Shown: positions 25,685 through 35,270 of the stretch, one piece after another | How the letters are laid out: each line of letters begins with the position of its first letter | How positions within the stretch are numbered: the stretch's first letter is position 1 | Source: UBA4416 sp048498515 | GTDB taxonomy: Bacteria; Bacteroidota; Bacteroidia; B-17B0; Aurantibacillaceae | Length of the DNA stretch: 64,000 bases | Assembly (NCBI GenBank): GCA_048498515.1 | Contig: JBEHXV010000001.1 | Coordinates: 211,557 to 275,556, forward strand | Reading direction: 5' to 3' | Program-made: the position numbers and the translations under genes | The notes under the pieces: generated by a model | Database searches by the model: none | Told to the model about the DNA's origin: nothing | The model's input: only the letters and a program-made list of their open reading frames with translations

Positions 25685-26890
25685 ATGCAACAAGCTTATA
25701 TCATAAATGGCGTACGTACCGCCATTGGCAATTTTGGAGGAACCTTATCGGCTGTAAGAGCCGACGATTTGGCAACCCTTGTATTAAAAGAATTAATGGC
25801 CAAAAACCCGTCTGTCGATTTTTCGAAAGTAGTGGATGTAATTATGGGTTGTGCCAACCAGGCCGGTGAAGATAACCGTAACGTGGCCCGAATGGCTTCC
25901 TTAATGGCTGGTTTACCGGTGAATGTTCCGGGGCAAACCGTTAACCGTTTATGTGCTTCGGGCTTAAGCGCTACTGTTGACGCTGCCAGGTATATACAAA
26001 CCGGCGATGCCGACCTGATGATCTCATCGGGCGTTGAGAACATGACCCGCGGACCATGGGTGATGAGCAAAGCCAGTTCGGCTTTTGGCCGCGACCAACA
26101 ACTATTTGACAGCAGCTTCGGATGGCGTTTCATTAACCCAAAATTAAAAGACGCTTTTGGTGTGGACGCCATGGGCGAAACAGCTGAAAATGTAGCAGAA
26201 ATGCACAAGATCAGTCGGGAAGACCAGGATGCCTTTGCCTTATGGAGCCAGCAAAAAGCAGCCAAGGCAACAGCTGCCGGGCGGTTCGAAAAAGAAATCA
26301 TCCCGGTGGAGATCCCTCAGAAAAAAGGCGATGCCCTTATTTTTAAAACCGATGAGTTTGCCAAAGCCAATACCACGCTGGAAGGCCTGCAAAAATTAAA
26401 ACCGGCATTTAAAAAAGACGGCAGCGTTACAGCAGGCAATGCATCGGGATTAAACGATGGCGCCGCTGCCCTATTACTGGCCAGCGAAAATGCCATTAAA
26501 TCCTACAACTTAAAACCACTGGCTCGTATTGTGAGTTCTGCTGTGGTTGGTGTTGAACCCCGCATTATGGGTTTAGGTCCTGTTGAAGCCGCAAACCAGG
26601 CTTTGAAAAAAGCCGGCCTCACCTGGAATGATATTGACATTATTGAACTGAACGAAGCCTTTGCCGCACAAGCCTTAGGCTGTACCCGCCAATGGAAACT
26701 GGACGATAAAGACCCGCGCATTAACCCCAACGGAGGCGCTATTGCTTTGGGCCATCCCCTGGGCATGAGTGGTGCCCGCATCATCAATTCGGCAGCTATT
26801 GAATTGAACCTTCAAAATAAAAGATACGCTTTGGTTACCATGTGTATTGGTGTTGGCCAGGGTTATGCCGCTATCATCGAAAAAGCTTAG
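25685..26890 (+). CDS. Acetyl-CoA C-acyltransferase (thiolase)
   Basis: A 401-residue thiolase. The acyl-binding Cys is Cys90 in TVNRLCASGLSATVDA; the second half holds NEAFAAQ, GGAIALGHPLGMSGAR (catalytic His) and the second Cys in TMCIGVGQG. The closest named groups are acetyl-CoA acetyltransferases, beta-oxidation thiolases and 3-oxoadipyl-CoA thiolase, which cannot be told apart here. With the SDR at 41864 this might supply acetoacetyl-CoA/3-hydroxybutyrate metabolism, but the genes are far apart. It is followed by a palindromic spacer and a cysteine desulfurase. Confidence 0.94.
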   Translation: MQQAYIINGVRTAIGNFGGTLSAVRADDLATLVLKELMAKNPSVDFSKVVDVIMGCANQAGEDNRNVARMASLMAGLPVNVPGQTVNRLCASGLSATVDAARYIQTGDADLMISSGVENMTRGPWVMSKASSAFGRDQQLFDSSFGWRFINPKLKDAFGVDAMGETAENVAEMHKISREDQDAFALWSQQKAAKATAAGRFEKEIIPVEIPQKKGDALIFKTDEFAKANTTLEGLQKLKPAFKKDGSVTAGNASGLNDGAAALLLASENAIKSYNLKPLARIVSSAVVGVEPRIMGLGPVEAANQALKKAGLTWNDIDIIELNEAFAAQALGCTRQWKLDDKDPRINPNGGAIALGHPLGMSGARIINSAAIELNLQNKRYALVTMCIGVGQGYAAIIEKA

Positions 26891-26893
26891 TTA

Positions 26894-26973
26894 TTACGAA
26901 TCCATACGAATATACGAATCTGTGTTTTGAGCAGGTTTACAGCAATTCGTATATTCGTATGTAAATTCGTAAT
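26894..26973. repeat. ATTCGTAT-family palindrome
   Basis: ATTACGAAT and ATACGAATATACGAAT on the left (26894-26919) are inverted on the right as ATTCGTATATTCGTAT and ATTCGTAAT (26945-26973). A second copy is at 41767-41837. Both sit between genes transcribed in the same direction and immediately before a start codon. Confidence 0.8.
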
Positions 26974-26980
26974 CATCACT

Positions 26981-28111
26981 ATGATATACCTGGACTATAA
27001 CGCTACTACTCCTGTTGATGAAAGGGTCATGGCCGACATGCTTCCCTTTTTTACCAATCACTTTGGTAACGCGTCGAGCAACACACACCAGTTTGGCTGG
27101 TACGCCCAGGGTGCCATTGAAAAAGCGCGCCTTCAGGTTGCTGAGCTGATAGGAGCCGAAAGTTCGGAGATTGTGTTTACCTCAGGTGCTACCGAAGCCA
27201 TTAACATGGCATTGAAAGGTGTTTATGAAGCCTATGCCACAAAAGGGAACCACATTATTACCTGCAAAACAGAGCACAAGGCTGTTTTAGATACCTGCGC
27301 TTATTTACAGGAAAAAGGCGCCCTGATAACTTACCTGAATGTTGACCGTGAAGGCCGCATTGACCTGGATGAGTTAAAGAACAGCTTTAGCGACAAAACT
27401 ATTTTAGTGGCCATTATGGCTGCCAATAATGAAACAGGCGTAGTGCAGGATCTTGAAAAAATAGCACAACTAAGCCATGAGCACAACGCCCTTTTTTTTA
27501 GCGACACAACACAAATGGCCGGTAAGCTGCTCATTGATGTGAATGAAATGGGGCTGGACCTTTGTTGCCTGTCGGCTCATAAGTTTTATGGGCCCAAAGG
27601 GGTTGGCGCTTTATATGTTAGGCGTAAAAATCCAAGGGTGAGTTTAATTCCCTTACTCCATGGCGGTGGTCACGAAAACAATAAACGAAGTGGCACCTTA
27701 AATGTAACGGGTATTGTTGGTTTGGGGAAAGCCTGCGAAATTGCCAGGGCCGAGTTTTGGGACGATAATATGCATATTTCCAAATTAAGAGGTTACCTTG
27801 AGCATCAGCTCCTCGAAATTCCCGATCTGAGAATAAACGGCTCAACCCGTTACCGGTTATACAATACCTCTAACCTTTATTTTCCGACATTAAAGGATGG
27901 CAGTTCTGTCTTTTCCCATATTAAGCACCACTACGCGGTGGCTTTAGGTTCCGCCTGCACCTCAGCCAATGCCGAACCTTCTCATGTTTTACAAGCCATG
28001 GGTATGAATAAGGAGGAAGCCGAAAGCTCCATTCGCTTTTCTTTTGGTAAAAAAAGTCAAAAAGAGGATGTTGAAAAGTTGGCCGAATTTATTTTGTCGC
28101 TCTATAAGTAG
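26981..28111 (+). CDS. Cysteine desulfurase (NifS/IscS-like)
   Basis: A 376-residue PLP enzyme that transfers sulfur from cysteine for Fe-S clusters or thio-modification. It opens MIYLDYNATTPVDERV, has TSGATEAINMALKG, the PLP-binding lysine in SAHKFYGPKGVG, and the catalytic persulfide Cys in GSACTSANAEPSHVLQAMG. The ATG at 26981 is used because the family start is MIYLDYNAT; in-frame codons upstream run through the palindrome. No iscU or suf gene lies beside it, so it may be a stand-alone desulfurase. Confidence 0.92.
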   Translation: MIYLDYNATTPVDERVMADMLPFFTNHFGNASSNTHQFGWYAQGAIEKARLQVAELIGAESSEIVFTSGATEAINMALKGVYEAYATKGNHIITCKTEHKAVLDTCAYLQEKGALITYLNVDREGRIDLDELKNSFSDKTILVAIMAANNETGVVQDLEKIAQLSHEHNALFFSDTTQMAGKLLIDVNEMGLDLCCLSAHKFYGPKGVGALYVRRKNPRVSLIPLLHGGGHENNKRSGTLNVTGIVGLGKACEIARAEFWDDNMHISKLRGYLEHQLLEIPDLRINGSTRYRLYNTSNLYFPTLKDGSSVFSHIKHHYAVALGSACTSANAEPSHVLQAMGMNKEEAESSIRFSFGKKSQKEDVEKLAEFILSLYK

Positions 28112-28194
28112 GTTTCCTCCGGTAAATCAGGGCTTATGTCTACCTATCTTCATCACTTTTTCACAATAGACTCATTTTCAACAACATACAATGA

Positions 28195-28225
28195 TTGACT
28201 TTTTATTTTTTAAAGCTTACATTTG
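28195..28225 (+). promoter_or_regulatory. Bacteroidota-type promoter of the desaturase gene
   Basis: TTGA at 28195-28198 (one mismatch to TTTG), 19 bases, then TACATTTG at 28218-28225. Confidence 0.5.
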
Positions 28226-28256
28226 CACATTATAAAAAAATAACCCCAAGATAAAA

Positions 28257-29357
28257 ATGAGTGCACAATCCATCAGATTTAATAATGCCAATCGTTCATT
28301 CTATTTAACTGCAAAAAAACGCGTAGACGAGTATTTTAAAACCAATAACCTTTCACGTTACGGTAACTATAAAATGGTCATCAAAACCATTTTCATGTTC
28401 ACCTTATATTTCACCCCTTTTGTTCTTTTAATTACCAATACATTCGATAGCCTTTGGATCCAGTCGTTGCTTTTTATATTAATGGGTTTTGGCATGAGTG
28501 GCATTGGCTTATCAGTTATGCATGATGCCAACCACGGCTCGTATGCACGTAATGCAAAAATGAACGCCTTAATGTGCCGCAGCATGAACTTTATTGGTGG
28601 CAGCTCCTTAAACTGGCAATTACAGCACAACACACTGCACCATACCTATACCAATATTCATGAGCACGATGAAGATATTGCCCCACTTGGTTTTTTAAGG
28701 TTTGAACCACATGCCGAGTATAAAAAAATTCACAAATTCCAGTTCTTATATGCCTGGTTCTTTTATGGTTTAATGACTATTATGTGGGCAACTACAAAAG
28801 ACTTCTCACAATTGAAACGATACCATGAGATGGGACTCCTGACCACAAAAAAAACCACTTACACCAAAGAGTTTTACAAATTAATCCTGAATAAATTATT
28901 TTACCTGGGTTACAGCCTTGGCTTGCCATTATTATTAATGGAAAATCCATGGTACCAGATTCTTGCAGGCTGGGGCATTATGCATTTTACCTGTGGCCTC
29001 ATCCTGGCCCTGATCTTTCAGCCGGCCCACGTGGTTGATTTGACCGAGTTCCCTTTACCCGATTCAACCGGCAACATGGAAGACGACTGGGCTGTGCACC
29101 AACTAAAAACAACTACCAATTTTGCTCAAAAAAGCTGGGCTTTTTCCTGGTTTGTAGGCGGTCTTAACTTCCAGGTAGAGCACCACCTGTTCCCAAACAT
29201 CTGTCATGTGCATTACAAAAAAATTGCACCAATTATTGAAGAAACGGCCAAAGAATTTAATTTACCCTATCATTCCAAAAAAACATTTGTAGGCGCCCTG
29301 GCCGCTCATGCAAAACTGTTGTATGCCCTTGGCAAACCATCACCAGCCATGGCCTAA
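28257..29357 (+). CDS. Membrane fatty acid (acyl-CoA/lipid) desaturase
   Basis: A 366-residue integral membrane di-iron enzyme. The three histidine boxes are present: MHDANHGSY (HxxxH) near residue 88, LQHNTLHHTYTN (HxxxHH) near 123, and QVEHHLFPNICHVHY (QxxHH) near 305. The Gln-containing third box is typical of front-end (delta-5/6-like) or linoleoyl-CoA-type desaturases. It inserts double bonds into membrane lipids and may adjust fluidity at low temperature. It has its own promoter and terminator, so it is monocistronic. Confidence 0.93.
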   Translation: MSAQSIRFNNANRSFYLTAKKRVDEYFKTNNLSRYGNYKMVIKTIFMFTLYFTPFVLLITNTFDSLWIQSLLFILMGFGMSGIGLSVMHDANHGSYARNAKMNALMCRSMNFIGGSSLNWQLQHNTLHHTYTNIHEHDEDIAPLGFLRFEPHAEYKKIHKFQFLYAWFFYGLMTIMWATTKDFSQLKRYHEMGLLTTKKTTYTKEFYKLILNKLFYLGYSLGLPLLLMENPWYQILAGWGIMHFTCGLILALIFQPAHVVDLTEFPLPDSTGNMEDDWAVHQLKTTTNFAQKSWAFSWFVGGLNFQVEHHLFPNICHVHYKKIAPIIEETAKEFNLPYHSKKTFVGALAAHAKLLYALGKPSPAMA

Positions 29358-29377
29358 TACTTAACACAACATTGTTT

Positions 29378-29408
29378 AAAATGCAGGTTACAACAACCTG
29401 CATTTTTT
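29378..29408 (+). terminator. Terminator after the desaturase gene
   Basis: AAAATGCAGGTT (29378-29389) pairs with AACCTGCATTTT (29395-29406), followed by T residues. Confidence 0.88.
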
Positions 29409-29450
29409 AGTTAAAAAGGCTTACTTCGTGTAAAACAAATTCAGCACACC

Positions 29451-30818
29451 ATGCGCGTTCATTTAATTGCAATAGGCGGCAGTGCCATGCACAATATGGC
29501 TTTGGCCTTACATGAAAAAGGGTTCCTGGTTACCGGGAGCGATGACGAGATAAATGAGCCATCCAAAACCCGTCTTAAAAACGCAGAGATCCTGCCAGCC
29601 CAAATTGGCTGGTTTCCCGAAAAAATAACAGCGGATATTGATGCTGTAATCTTAGGTATGCATGCCCGGGCCGATAACCCTGAATTGATAAAAGCCAATG
29701 AACTGGGCTTAAAGGTTTACTCCTATCCCGAATATATTTACGAGGCCACAAAAGATAAAACACGTGTGGTAATTGGCGGAAGTCATGGCAAAACCACTAT
29801 TACAGCCATGATCCTGCATGTGCTCAGCTATCATAAAATGGATACCGATTTTATGGTTGGTGCACAACTCGAAGGTTTCAACACCATGGTGAAGCTTACC
29901 AAAGAAGCACCCATTGCCATTATTGAAGGCGATGAATATTTAGCTTCGCCCATCGATCGCAGGCCTAAATTTCATTTATATAAGCCAAACATTGCCATAT
30001 TGAGCGGCATTGCCTGGGACCACATCAACGTTTTTCCAACTTTCGAAATTTATGTAAACCAGTTTGAGCAGTTTGTTGATCTCATTGAACCCAACGGTCA
30101 CCTCATATACTGTAACGAAGACGCTGAACTGAAAAAAGTAGCTGCTCATTCGGGCTTAAAGAATAACATCAGCAAAACACCCTACTCTATCCCCAAACAC
30201 CGCATAGAAAACGGAACCACCATTTTGGAAGATGCTGGCAAGGACATTCCGCTGCTGATTTTTGGAAACCATAATCTCATGAATTTGAATGGTGCCCGCC
30301 TGGTTTGCAATAAACTGGGATTAAGTAACGAACAGTTTTACCAAGCCATACAATCCTTTAAAGGTGCTGCCAAACGCCTGGAACTGGTTTCTAAAACCGG
30401 TAATTTTGCTTTTTATAAGGACTTTGCACATTCTCCATCCAAATTAAAAGCAACCACGCAAGCCGTTAAGCAGCAGTTTACAAATCGTGAGGTCCTTGCC
30501 TGCATGGAGCTTCATACCTTTAGCAGCCTTAACGAAACATTTTTGGCCGAATACAATGGCGCCATGAACGATGCCGATGAAGCCATCGTGTATTTTAACC
30601 CGCATACCATTGAGCATAAAAAATTAAAACCCATTACCCAGGAACAGGTACTTAGTTACTTTAACCGCAAGGATTTAAAAGTATTTACAAACAGCAAAAC
30701 ATTAACCGATTACCTTAAATCAAAATCACTGAAAGATCATGTGTTGTTGATGATGAGCTCTGGTAATTTTGATGGCATTGACTTTAAACAACTTTCAACC
30801 GAATTAAATTTAAACTAA
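29451..30818 (+). CDS. mpl: UDP-N-acetylmuramate tripeptide ligase Mpl
   Basis: A 455-residue Mur-ligase-family enzyme that rejoins recycled L-Ala-gamma-D-Glu-meso-DAP to UDP-MurNAc in peptidoglycan recycling. It begins MRVHLIAIGGSAMHNMALAL, which is the Mpl variant of the Mur N-terminal domain, then the P-loop GGSHGKTTIT at about 109-118, EGDEYLASPIDRRPKF, and HINVFPTFEIY. Length and order agree with the family. It is followed four bases later by a glycosyltransferase and so may head or precede the envelope gene run. Confidence 0.93.
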   Translation: MRVHLIAIGGSAMHNMALALHEKGFLVTGSDDEINEPSKTRLKNAEILPAQIGWFPEKITADIDAVILGMHARADNPELIKANELGLKVYSYPEYIYEATKDKTRVVIGGSHGKTTITAMILHVLSYHKMDTDFMVGAQLEGFNTMVKLTKEAPIAIIEGDEYLASPIDRRPKFHLYKPNIAILSGIAWDHINVFPTFEIYVNQFEQFVDLIEPNGHLIYCNEDAELKKVAAHSGLKNNISKTPYSIPKHRIENGTTILEDAGKDIPLLIFGNHNLMNLNGARLVCNKLGLSNEQFYQAIQSFKGAAKRLELVSKTGNFAFYKDFAHSPSKLKATTQAVKQQFTNREVLACMELHTFSSLNETFLAEYNGAMNDADEAIVYFNPHTIEHKKLKPITQEQVLSYFNRKDLKVFTNSKTLTDYLKSKSLKDHVLLMMSSGNFDGIDFKQLSTELNLN

Positions 30819-30822
30819 GCTT

Positions 30823-32004
30823 TTGCCAAAAGTACTCCGCATAATCAATCGTTTTAATATTGGCGGCATCACCTATAATGTGAGCTACCTTTCAAAATAT
30901 TTAGAACCCGACTATGAAACCCTTTTAGTGGGCGGACCCGAAGAGGAAGGCGAAGACAGTTCCTTGTACATTCCTGAAGGCCTGGGCTTAAAACCCAGAG
31001 TGCTAAACCAGTTTCAACGCGAAATTAACCTGAAGGCGGATTACGCCGCTTATAAAGAAATTAAAAAGCTCATCCGCGAGTTCAAACCCGATATTGTGCA
31101 CACCCATGCTTCCAAGGCTGGCGCTATTGGCCGTTTGGCTGCTATTCACTGCAAAGTGCCCATCATTATCCATACCTTTCATGGCCACGTGTTCCACTCT
31201 TATTTCGGAAAATTAAAAACCGGTTTTTACAAAACCATTGAACGTTACCTGGCCAAACGCTCAACCGCTATTATCGCTATTAGCAACAAACAAAAAGCCG
31301 AGCTGTCCGACACTTTCCATATTGCTCCAAAAGATAAGATCCATGTGGTTCCGCTGGGTTTCGACCTCACCAAATTCACTCAACACAAAGAGCAAAACCG
31401 CCTGCAGTTCAGGGATAAATACCATGTAAAGGAAGGCCAATTGGCCATAGGCATTATAGGGCGGCTGGCTCCAATTAAAAATCATGGGCTCTTTATTGAA
31501 GCGATTGCTTATTTAAAACAACATGGCTTTTTAAATTTCAGAGCCTTTATTATTGGCGATGGCGACACCAGGAATGCCATTACCGATGCCTGCAAAGTGG
31601 CAGGCCTTAGCTGGTCGAACGACCCAAAAGCCGAAGCGGATGTTATTTTCACCTCCTGGATCACCAATGTGGAATGGGCATTGCACGGCCTTGATATTGT
31701 GACCTTAACATCTCTAAACGAGGGAACTCCGGTAAGCATTATTGAAGCCCAGGCGGCAGGGAAATATGTAGTGGCAACCAATGTAGGAGGCATAGAAGAT
31801 GTTTTGCATCCCGAATGCGGCTTGCTATCGGAAATTGATGATAAAGAAGGCTTTTTCGGAAATTTATTGAAAACCTGTAAAAATGCCTCCATGCTCTCTG
31901 CTTCGTCAAAAAAAGGAGAAGAATGGGCGCTTTCAAAATACAGCTATACCCGTTTGGTAAAGGATATGAGCGATTTATATTCCAAATTGCTAAAAAGAGC
32001 ATGA
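30823..32004 (+). CDS. Glycosyltransferase family 4 protein
   Basis: A 393-residue cytosolic GT-B enzyme. It has RINRFNIGGITYNVSYLS at the start, VHTHASKAGAIGRLAA and HTFHGHVFHSYF in the first domain, and IGRLAPIKNHGLFIEA plus NEGTPVSIIEAQAAGKYVVA in the second, where the Glu in SIIEAQ is the retaining catalytic site position. It probably adds sugars to a lipid-linked glycan. A TTG at 30823 is used because it is the first possible codon and the family motif starts right after it. It lies just upstream of the promoter for the export operon. Confidence 0.9.
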   Translation: MPKVLRIINRFNIGGITYNVSYLSKYLEPDYETLLVGGPEEEGEDSSLYIPEGLGLKPRVLNQFQREINLKADYAAYKEIKKLIREFKPDIVHTHASKAGAIGRLAAIHCKVPIIIHTFHGHVFHSYFGKLKTGFYKTIERYLAKRSTAIIAISNKQKAELSDTFHIAPKDKIHVVPLGFDLTKFTQHKEQNRLQFRDKYHVKEGQLAIGIIGRLAPIKNHGLFIEAIAYLKQHGFLNFRAFIIGDGDTRNAITDACKVAGLSWSNDPKAEADVIFTSWITNVEWALHGLDIVTLTSLNEGTPVSIIEAQAAGKYVVATNVGGIEDVLHPECGLLSEIDDKEGFFGNLLKTCKNASMLSASSKKGEEWALSKYSYTRLVKDMSDLYSKLLKRA

Positions 32005-32006
32005 TT

Positions 32007-32036
32007 TTTGATATTATGGGATAAATCTTAACTTTG
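32007..32036 (+). promoter_or_regulatory. Promoter of the polysaccharide export run
   Basis: TTTG at 32007-32010, an 18-base spacer, and TAACTTTG at 32029-32036 form a good Bacteroidota promoter. It starts 47 bases before the ATG of the export lipoprotein gene. Confidence 0.65.
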
Positions 32037-32053
32037 TGTTATAACAACTACTT

Positions 32054-32836
32054 ATGCGATTATACAAAAATCTCCTCTTTCTCTTCATAATTGTTTCTTT
32101 CTCTTCCTGTAAATATTTTAAGTCGAATTTAATGCTTAGAACCCCACCGGATTTTACTTATGATAAAATAGTGGATTCATTGGCAAAAGAAGATTACAAA
32201 ATCCCAAGGAACGCCTTTATCAGCGTAAAGATCTTTTCGAACGACGGTTTCAAGATCATTGACCTTTCAAGCAGCAGTTCAAATGCCGGGGCCAACAACA
32301 TCCGTTTTGAGTATGAATATACGGTAGACTCGGAAGGGTATGTAAAGCTTCCTTTGGTGGGAAAAGTAAAAATATCGGGCTACACCACCCAGGAAGCACA
32401 AACCATGCTTGAGCAGATTTACACCACTTATTATGTGAAACCCTTTGTGATTGTAAAAGTGGCCAATAAGCGGGTGATTGTGTTCCCGGGCAACGGGGGC
32501 AACGCGCAGGTTATAGGCATTCATAACAACAACACCACTGTGTTGGAAACCCTGGCCATGGCCGGCGGGATAGCAATTGATGGAAAAGCCTATAAAGTAA
32601 AACTCATCAGGAACGAAAATGTATCGCCCGATTCAAAAATAAAACCAAAAGTATACCTGATGGACCTTTCGACCATTAATGGCATAGCTGCCGGTAACAC
32701 GGTGGTTCATGCAAACGATATCATTTACGTGGAACCTCGTTACCGCGTGGCACGAACCTTAGTAGCGGAACTTGCCCCGGTACTTTCCTTAATCTCAACC
32801 ACATTACTAATCTATTCCATTTTTGTAAAAAAATAG
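32054..32836 (+). CDS. Polysaccharide export lipoprotein (Wza-like)
   Basis: A 260-residue lipoprotein (lipobox SFSSC near residue 19) with a polysaccharide biosynthesis/export domain: YTVDSEGYVKLPLVGKVKISG then a soluble ligand-binding beta-grasp region (VIVFPGNGGNAQVIGI, VLETLAMAGGI). A hydrophobic helix at the C-terminus (about 237-256) may cross the outer membrane, as in Wza. It would form the outer-membrane export channel, working with the adjacent kinase. The kinase gene starts one base after its stop. Confidence 0.92.
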   Translation: MRLYKNLLFLFIIVSFSSCKYFKSNLMLRTPPDFTYDKIVDSLAKEDYKIPRNAFISVKIFSNDGFKIIDLSSSSSNAGANNIRFEYEYTVDSEGYVKLPLVGKVKISGYTTQEAQTMLEQIYTTYYVKPFVIVKVANKRVIVFPGNGGNAQVIGIHNNNTTVLETLAMAGGIAIDGKAYKVKLIRNENVSPDSKIKPKVYLMDLSTINGIAAGNTVVHANDIIYVEPRYRVARTLVAELAPVLSLISTTLLIYSIFVKK

Positions 32837-32837
32837 T

Positions 32838-35270
32838 TTGATACCTCAATCAAATAATTCCATAGATAGTTACAGGGAGCGGGTTTCTAAATTCAGTAGT
32901 GAATTAGACATTGGCCTCATTATCTATATCATAAAAAGAAGCCTTTGGATCGTTGCCCTCTTCTTTACAATTTGCATTGGTCTTTCATTTATTTACCTCC
33001 GTTACAGCCAACCGGTATATCAATCATCGGCCGTTATACAGATCAATGACAACAACCAGGCATCTACCCTTTTAAACCTCGAAAAAGTGGATGGCGGGAC
33101 CAATAAGCTGGCCGAGGCCATTGAGCAGATCCGTTCAAGGATATTTTTGAAACGCGTGGTCGAAAAATCAAATGTGCAGGTGAGTTATTTTAATGAAGGA
33201 ACGTTTAAAAACAATGAGCTTTATGTACTATCGCCTTATTTTGTGAAGTTCAACATTAAAAAGAACAGCATTTATGGTGTAAAGATCTACACCAATTTCC
33301 GAAACCTTAACTCGGGCTCGCTCTCCTTTGCTGCCGAAGGCAAAAACTATACGATCCCGTTTGTAACCAATAACCTCACCAGTACTCCATTTTTTGATTT
33401 TAGCATTGTGCTCAATACCGATTTTGAAAAACAAACGATCCTAAGCCATTTATCTGAAAACAACAAATCGTATTTTATTATTAAAAATACCGACGAGGTA
33501 ACCGGTGAGCTGCAGTCGAAACTGGAAATAAAATTATTGAACGACGCGGCAAAAACCATCCTGGTGACGGTTAAAGACATCAATTCGCAAAAAACGAAAG
33601 ACTTGGTTAACCTGGTATCTGAAGAATACCTGAGCTTTGATGTGGAACGAAAAAGTGAGAGCTCAAAAAGTTCCATTACGTTTATCGACGAGCAGTTGAA
33701 AATGGTGTACGACGAATTAAAAGTATCTGAAAACAACCTTCAATCGTTTCGTAAAGACAACAATTACACCGATAAGGATGTGGTGATAAGCGCCAACATG
33801 ATGCGACTTAACAGCCTGGAAGATGAAATGCTTAAGATTGAGATGGAAGAAAAGCTTTTAGCCGAGCTCCAATCAAACATCGCTAAAAACAAAAGCATCG
33901 AAACCTACCACCTCATCTCTTTAATTGCCGGCAGCGAGTACGAAAATGCCATTCGGGAATATACAGATAACATTCAGAAGCTTTTGATGGAGAAGGAAAA
34001 CCTGATGTACGAAATTACCCCAAGCCACGAAACCGTTAAGCAGATCAATTATAATATTGAAACCCAAAAGAAATTGCTGATGGAGAGCATTAATTCGGTA
34101 AGGTTAAAGTACAAGTCAAAGTACACGAACCTGATGCAAAAATCAACCGAATTTAAAAGCAAGTACGAAAAAAATCCGGACGAGGACATGGAGCATACCA
34201 AGCTCATGCGCCTGTTCAGCATCAACGAAAAATACTATACCATTCTCCTGGAAAAAAAGACCGAGCTTTCCATTTCAAAAGCTGGATTTGTATCACAAAA
34301 TGTGATCCTCGAAAAAGCTACCAGGGATGGCGCCCTTGTATCGCCAAGTAAACGAAACGCTACGTTAATAGCCATCTTATCGGCACTGGTACTTTCCATC
34401 ATTGTGATCTTTACCCGCTATTTCCTGCACGACAAAATCACATCGGTAAATGACATTACCAAACACATGGATGCCGCTGTGTCTGTTTTAGGTATTGTTC
34501 CTAATTATGAAAGCGACGTTCCGGTTTCTCAATTGGTAGTGGATAAAAATCCAAAATCGCAGATCGCGGAAGCCTTCAGGAGTATCCGATCCAACCTTCA
34601 GTTTATAAAGAATGAAGAAGGTTCAAAAATTGTAGCTGTAACTTCTTCCATATCCGGTGAAGGAAAAACCTTTGTGGCCCTCAACATTGCAGGGATCCTG
34701 GCTTACACCGGCAAAAAAGTGATCCTGCTGGATTTGGACATGCGTAAACCAAAGATCCATAAAGGTTTTGGTGTAAGCAACGAAGTGGGAATGAGTACCA
34801 TTTTAACCAACATGACATCGGTAAAAGAGTGCATTAACAAAAGTCATTTTCCAAACCTCGATTACATTACTGCCGGTCCTATTCCTCCTAACCCATCCGA
34901 ATTAATCATTGATAAGCGCCTGGATGAAATGATTGAGGAATTAAAACAAACCTACGATTATATTATTTTTGATAACCCGCCAATAGGGCTTGTAATAGAT
35001 GGTATCACCACCATCCAAAAAGCAGACTACCCTATTTATGTGTTCAGGTCCGATTACTCCAAGAAAACGTTTGTTCAAATCCTTGATAAGCTCATTAACG
35101 AAGGTAACATTGCCAACCTGTCAATTATTTTGAATGGTGTAGATACAACCCGCACAGGTTACGGCTATAAATACGGCTACGGATATGGCTATGGATATGG
35201 TTACGGCAGTGGTTATTATAACGACGAAAAAGAACCAAAAAAGAAACGTTTTTCTAATTTATGGAAGTAA
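32838..35270 (+). CDS. Polysaccharide tyrosine autokinase (Wzc-like) with Tyr-rich tail
   Basis: An 810-residue inner-membrane protein. A Wzz-type chain-length domain spans about 20-500, with membrane helices at about 33-52 and 508-530 and long coiled coils between. The cytosolic BY-kinase domain has Walker A SSISGEGKTFVALN, Walker A' VILLDLDMRKP and Walker B YIIFDNPPIG. The C-terminus is a Tyr-Gly tail with ten Tyr in about 22 residues (codon region 35157-35219) then a Lys-rich end, the typical autophosphorylation cluster. A TTG at 32838 serves as the start. It overlaps the rfbC gene by ten bases. Confidence 0.94.
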   Translation: MIPQSNNSIDSYRERVSKFSSELDIGLIIYIIKRSLWIVALFFTICIGLSFIYLRYSQPVYQSSAVIQINDNNQASTLLNLEKVDGGTNKLAEAIEQIRSRIFLKRVVEKSNVQVSYFNEGTFKNNELYVLSPYFVKFNIKKNSIYGVKIYTNFRNLNSGSLSFAAEGKNYTIPFVTNNLTSTPFFDFSIVLNTDFEKQTILSHLSENNKSYFIIKNTDEVTGELQSKLEIKLLNDAAKTILVTVKDINSQKTKDLVNLVSEEYLSFDVERKSESSKSSITFIDEQLKMVYDELKVSENNLQSFRKDNNYTDKDVVISANMMRLNSLEDEMLKIEMEEKLLAELQSNIAKNKSIETYHLISLIAGSEYENAIREYTDNIQKLLMEKENLMYEITPSHETVKQINYNIETQKKLLMESINSVRLKYKSKYTNLMQKSTEFKSKYEKNPDEDMEHTKLMRLFSINEKYYTILLEKKTELSISKAGFVSQNVILEKATRDGALVSPSKRNATLIAILSALVLSIIVIFTRYFLHDKITSVNDITKHMDAAVSVLGIVPNYESDVPVSQLVVDKNPKSQIAEAFRSIRSNLQFIKNEEGSKIVAVTSSISGEGKTFVALNIAGILAYTGKKVILLDLDMRKPKIHKGFGVSNEVGMSTILTNMTSVKECINKSHFPNLDYITAGPIPPNPSELIIDKRLDEMIEELKQTYDYIIFDNPPIGLVIDGITTIQKADYPIYVFRSDYSKKTFVQILDKLINEGNIANLSIILNGVDTTRTGYGYKYGYGYGYGYGYGSGYYNDEKEPKKKRFSNLWK

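Noticed and set aside
25696..26301. A 201-residue antisense frame opposite the thiolase
   Set aside because: Reverse shadow of a clear enzyme gene, with no recognisable domain.
26927..26980. In-frame upstream start for the cysteine desulfurase
   Set aside because: The extension is encoded by the ATTCGTAT palindrome, while the conserved start MIYLDYNAT lies at 26981.
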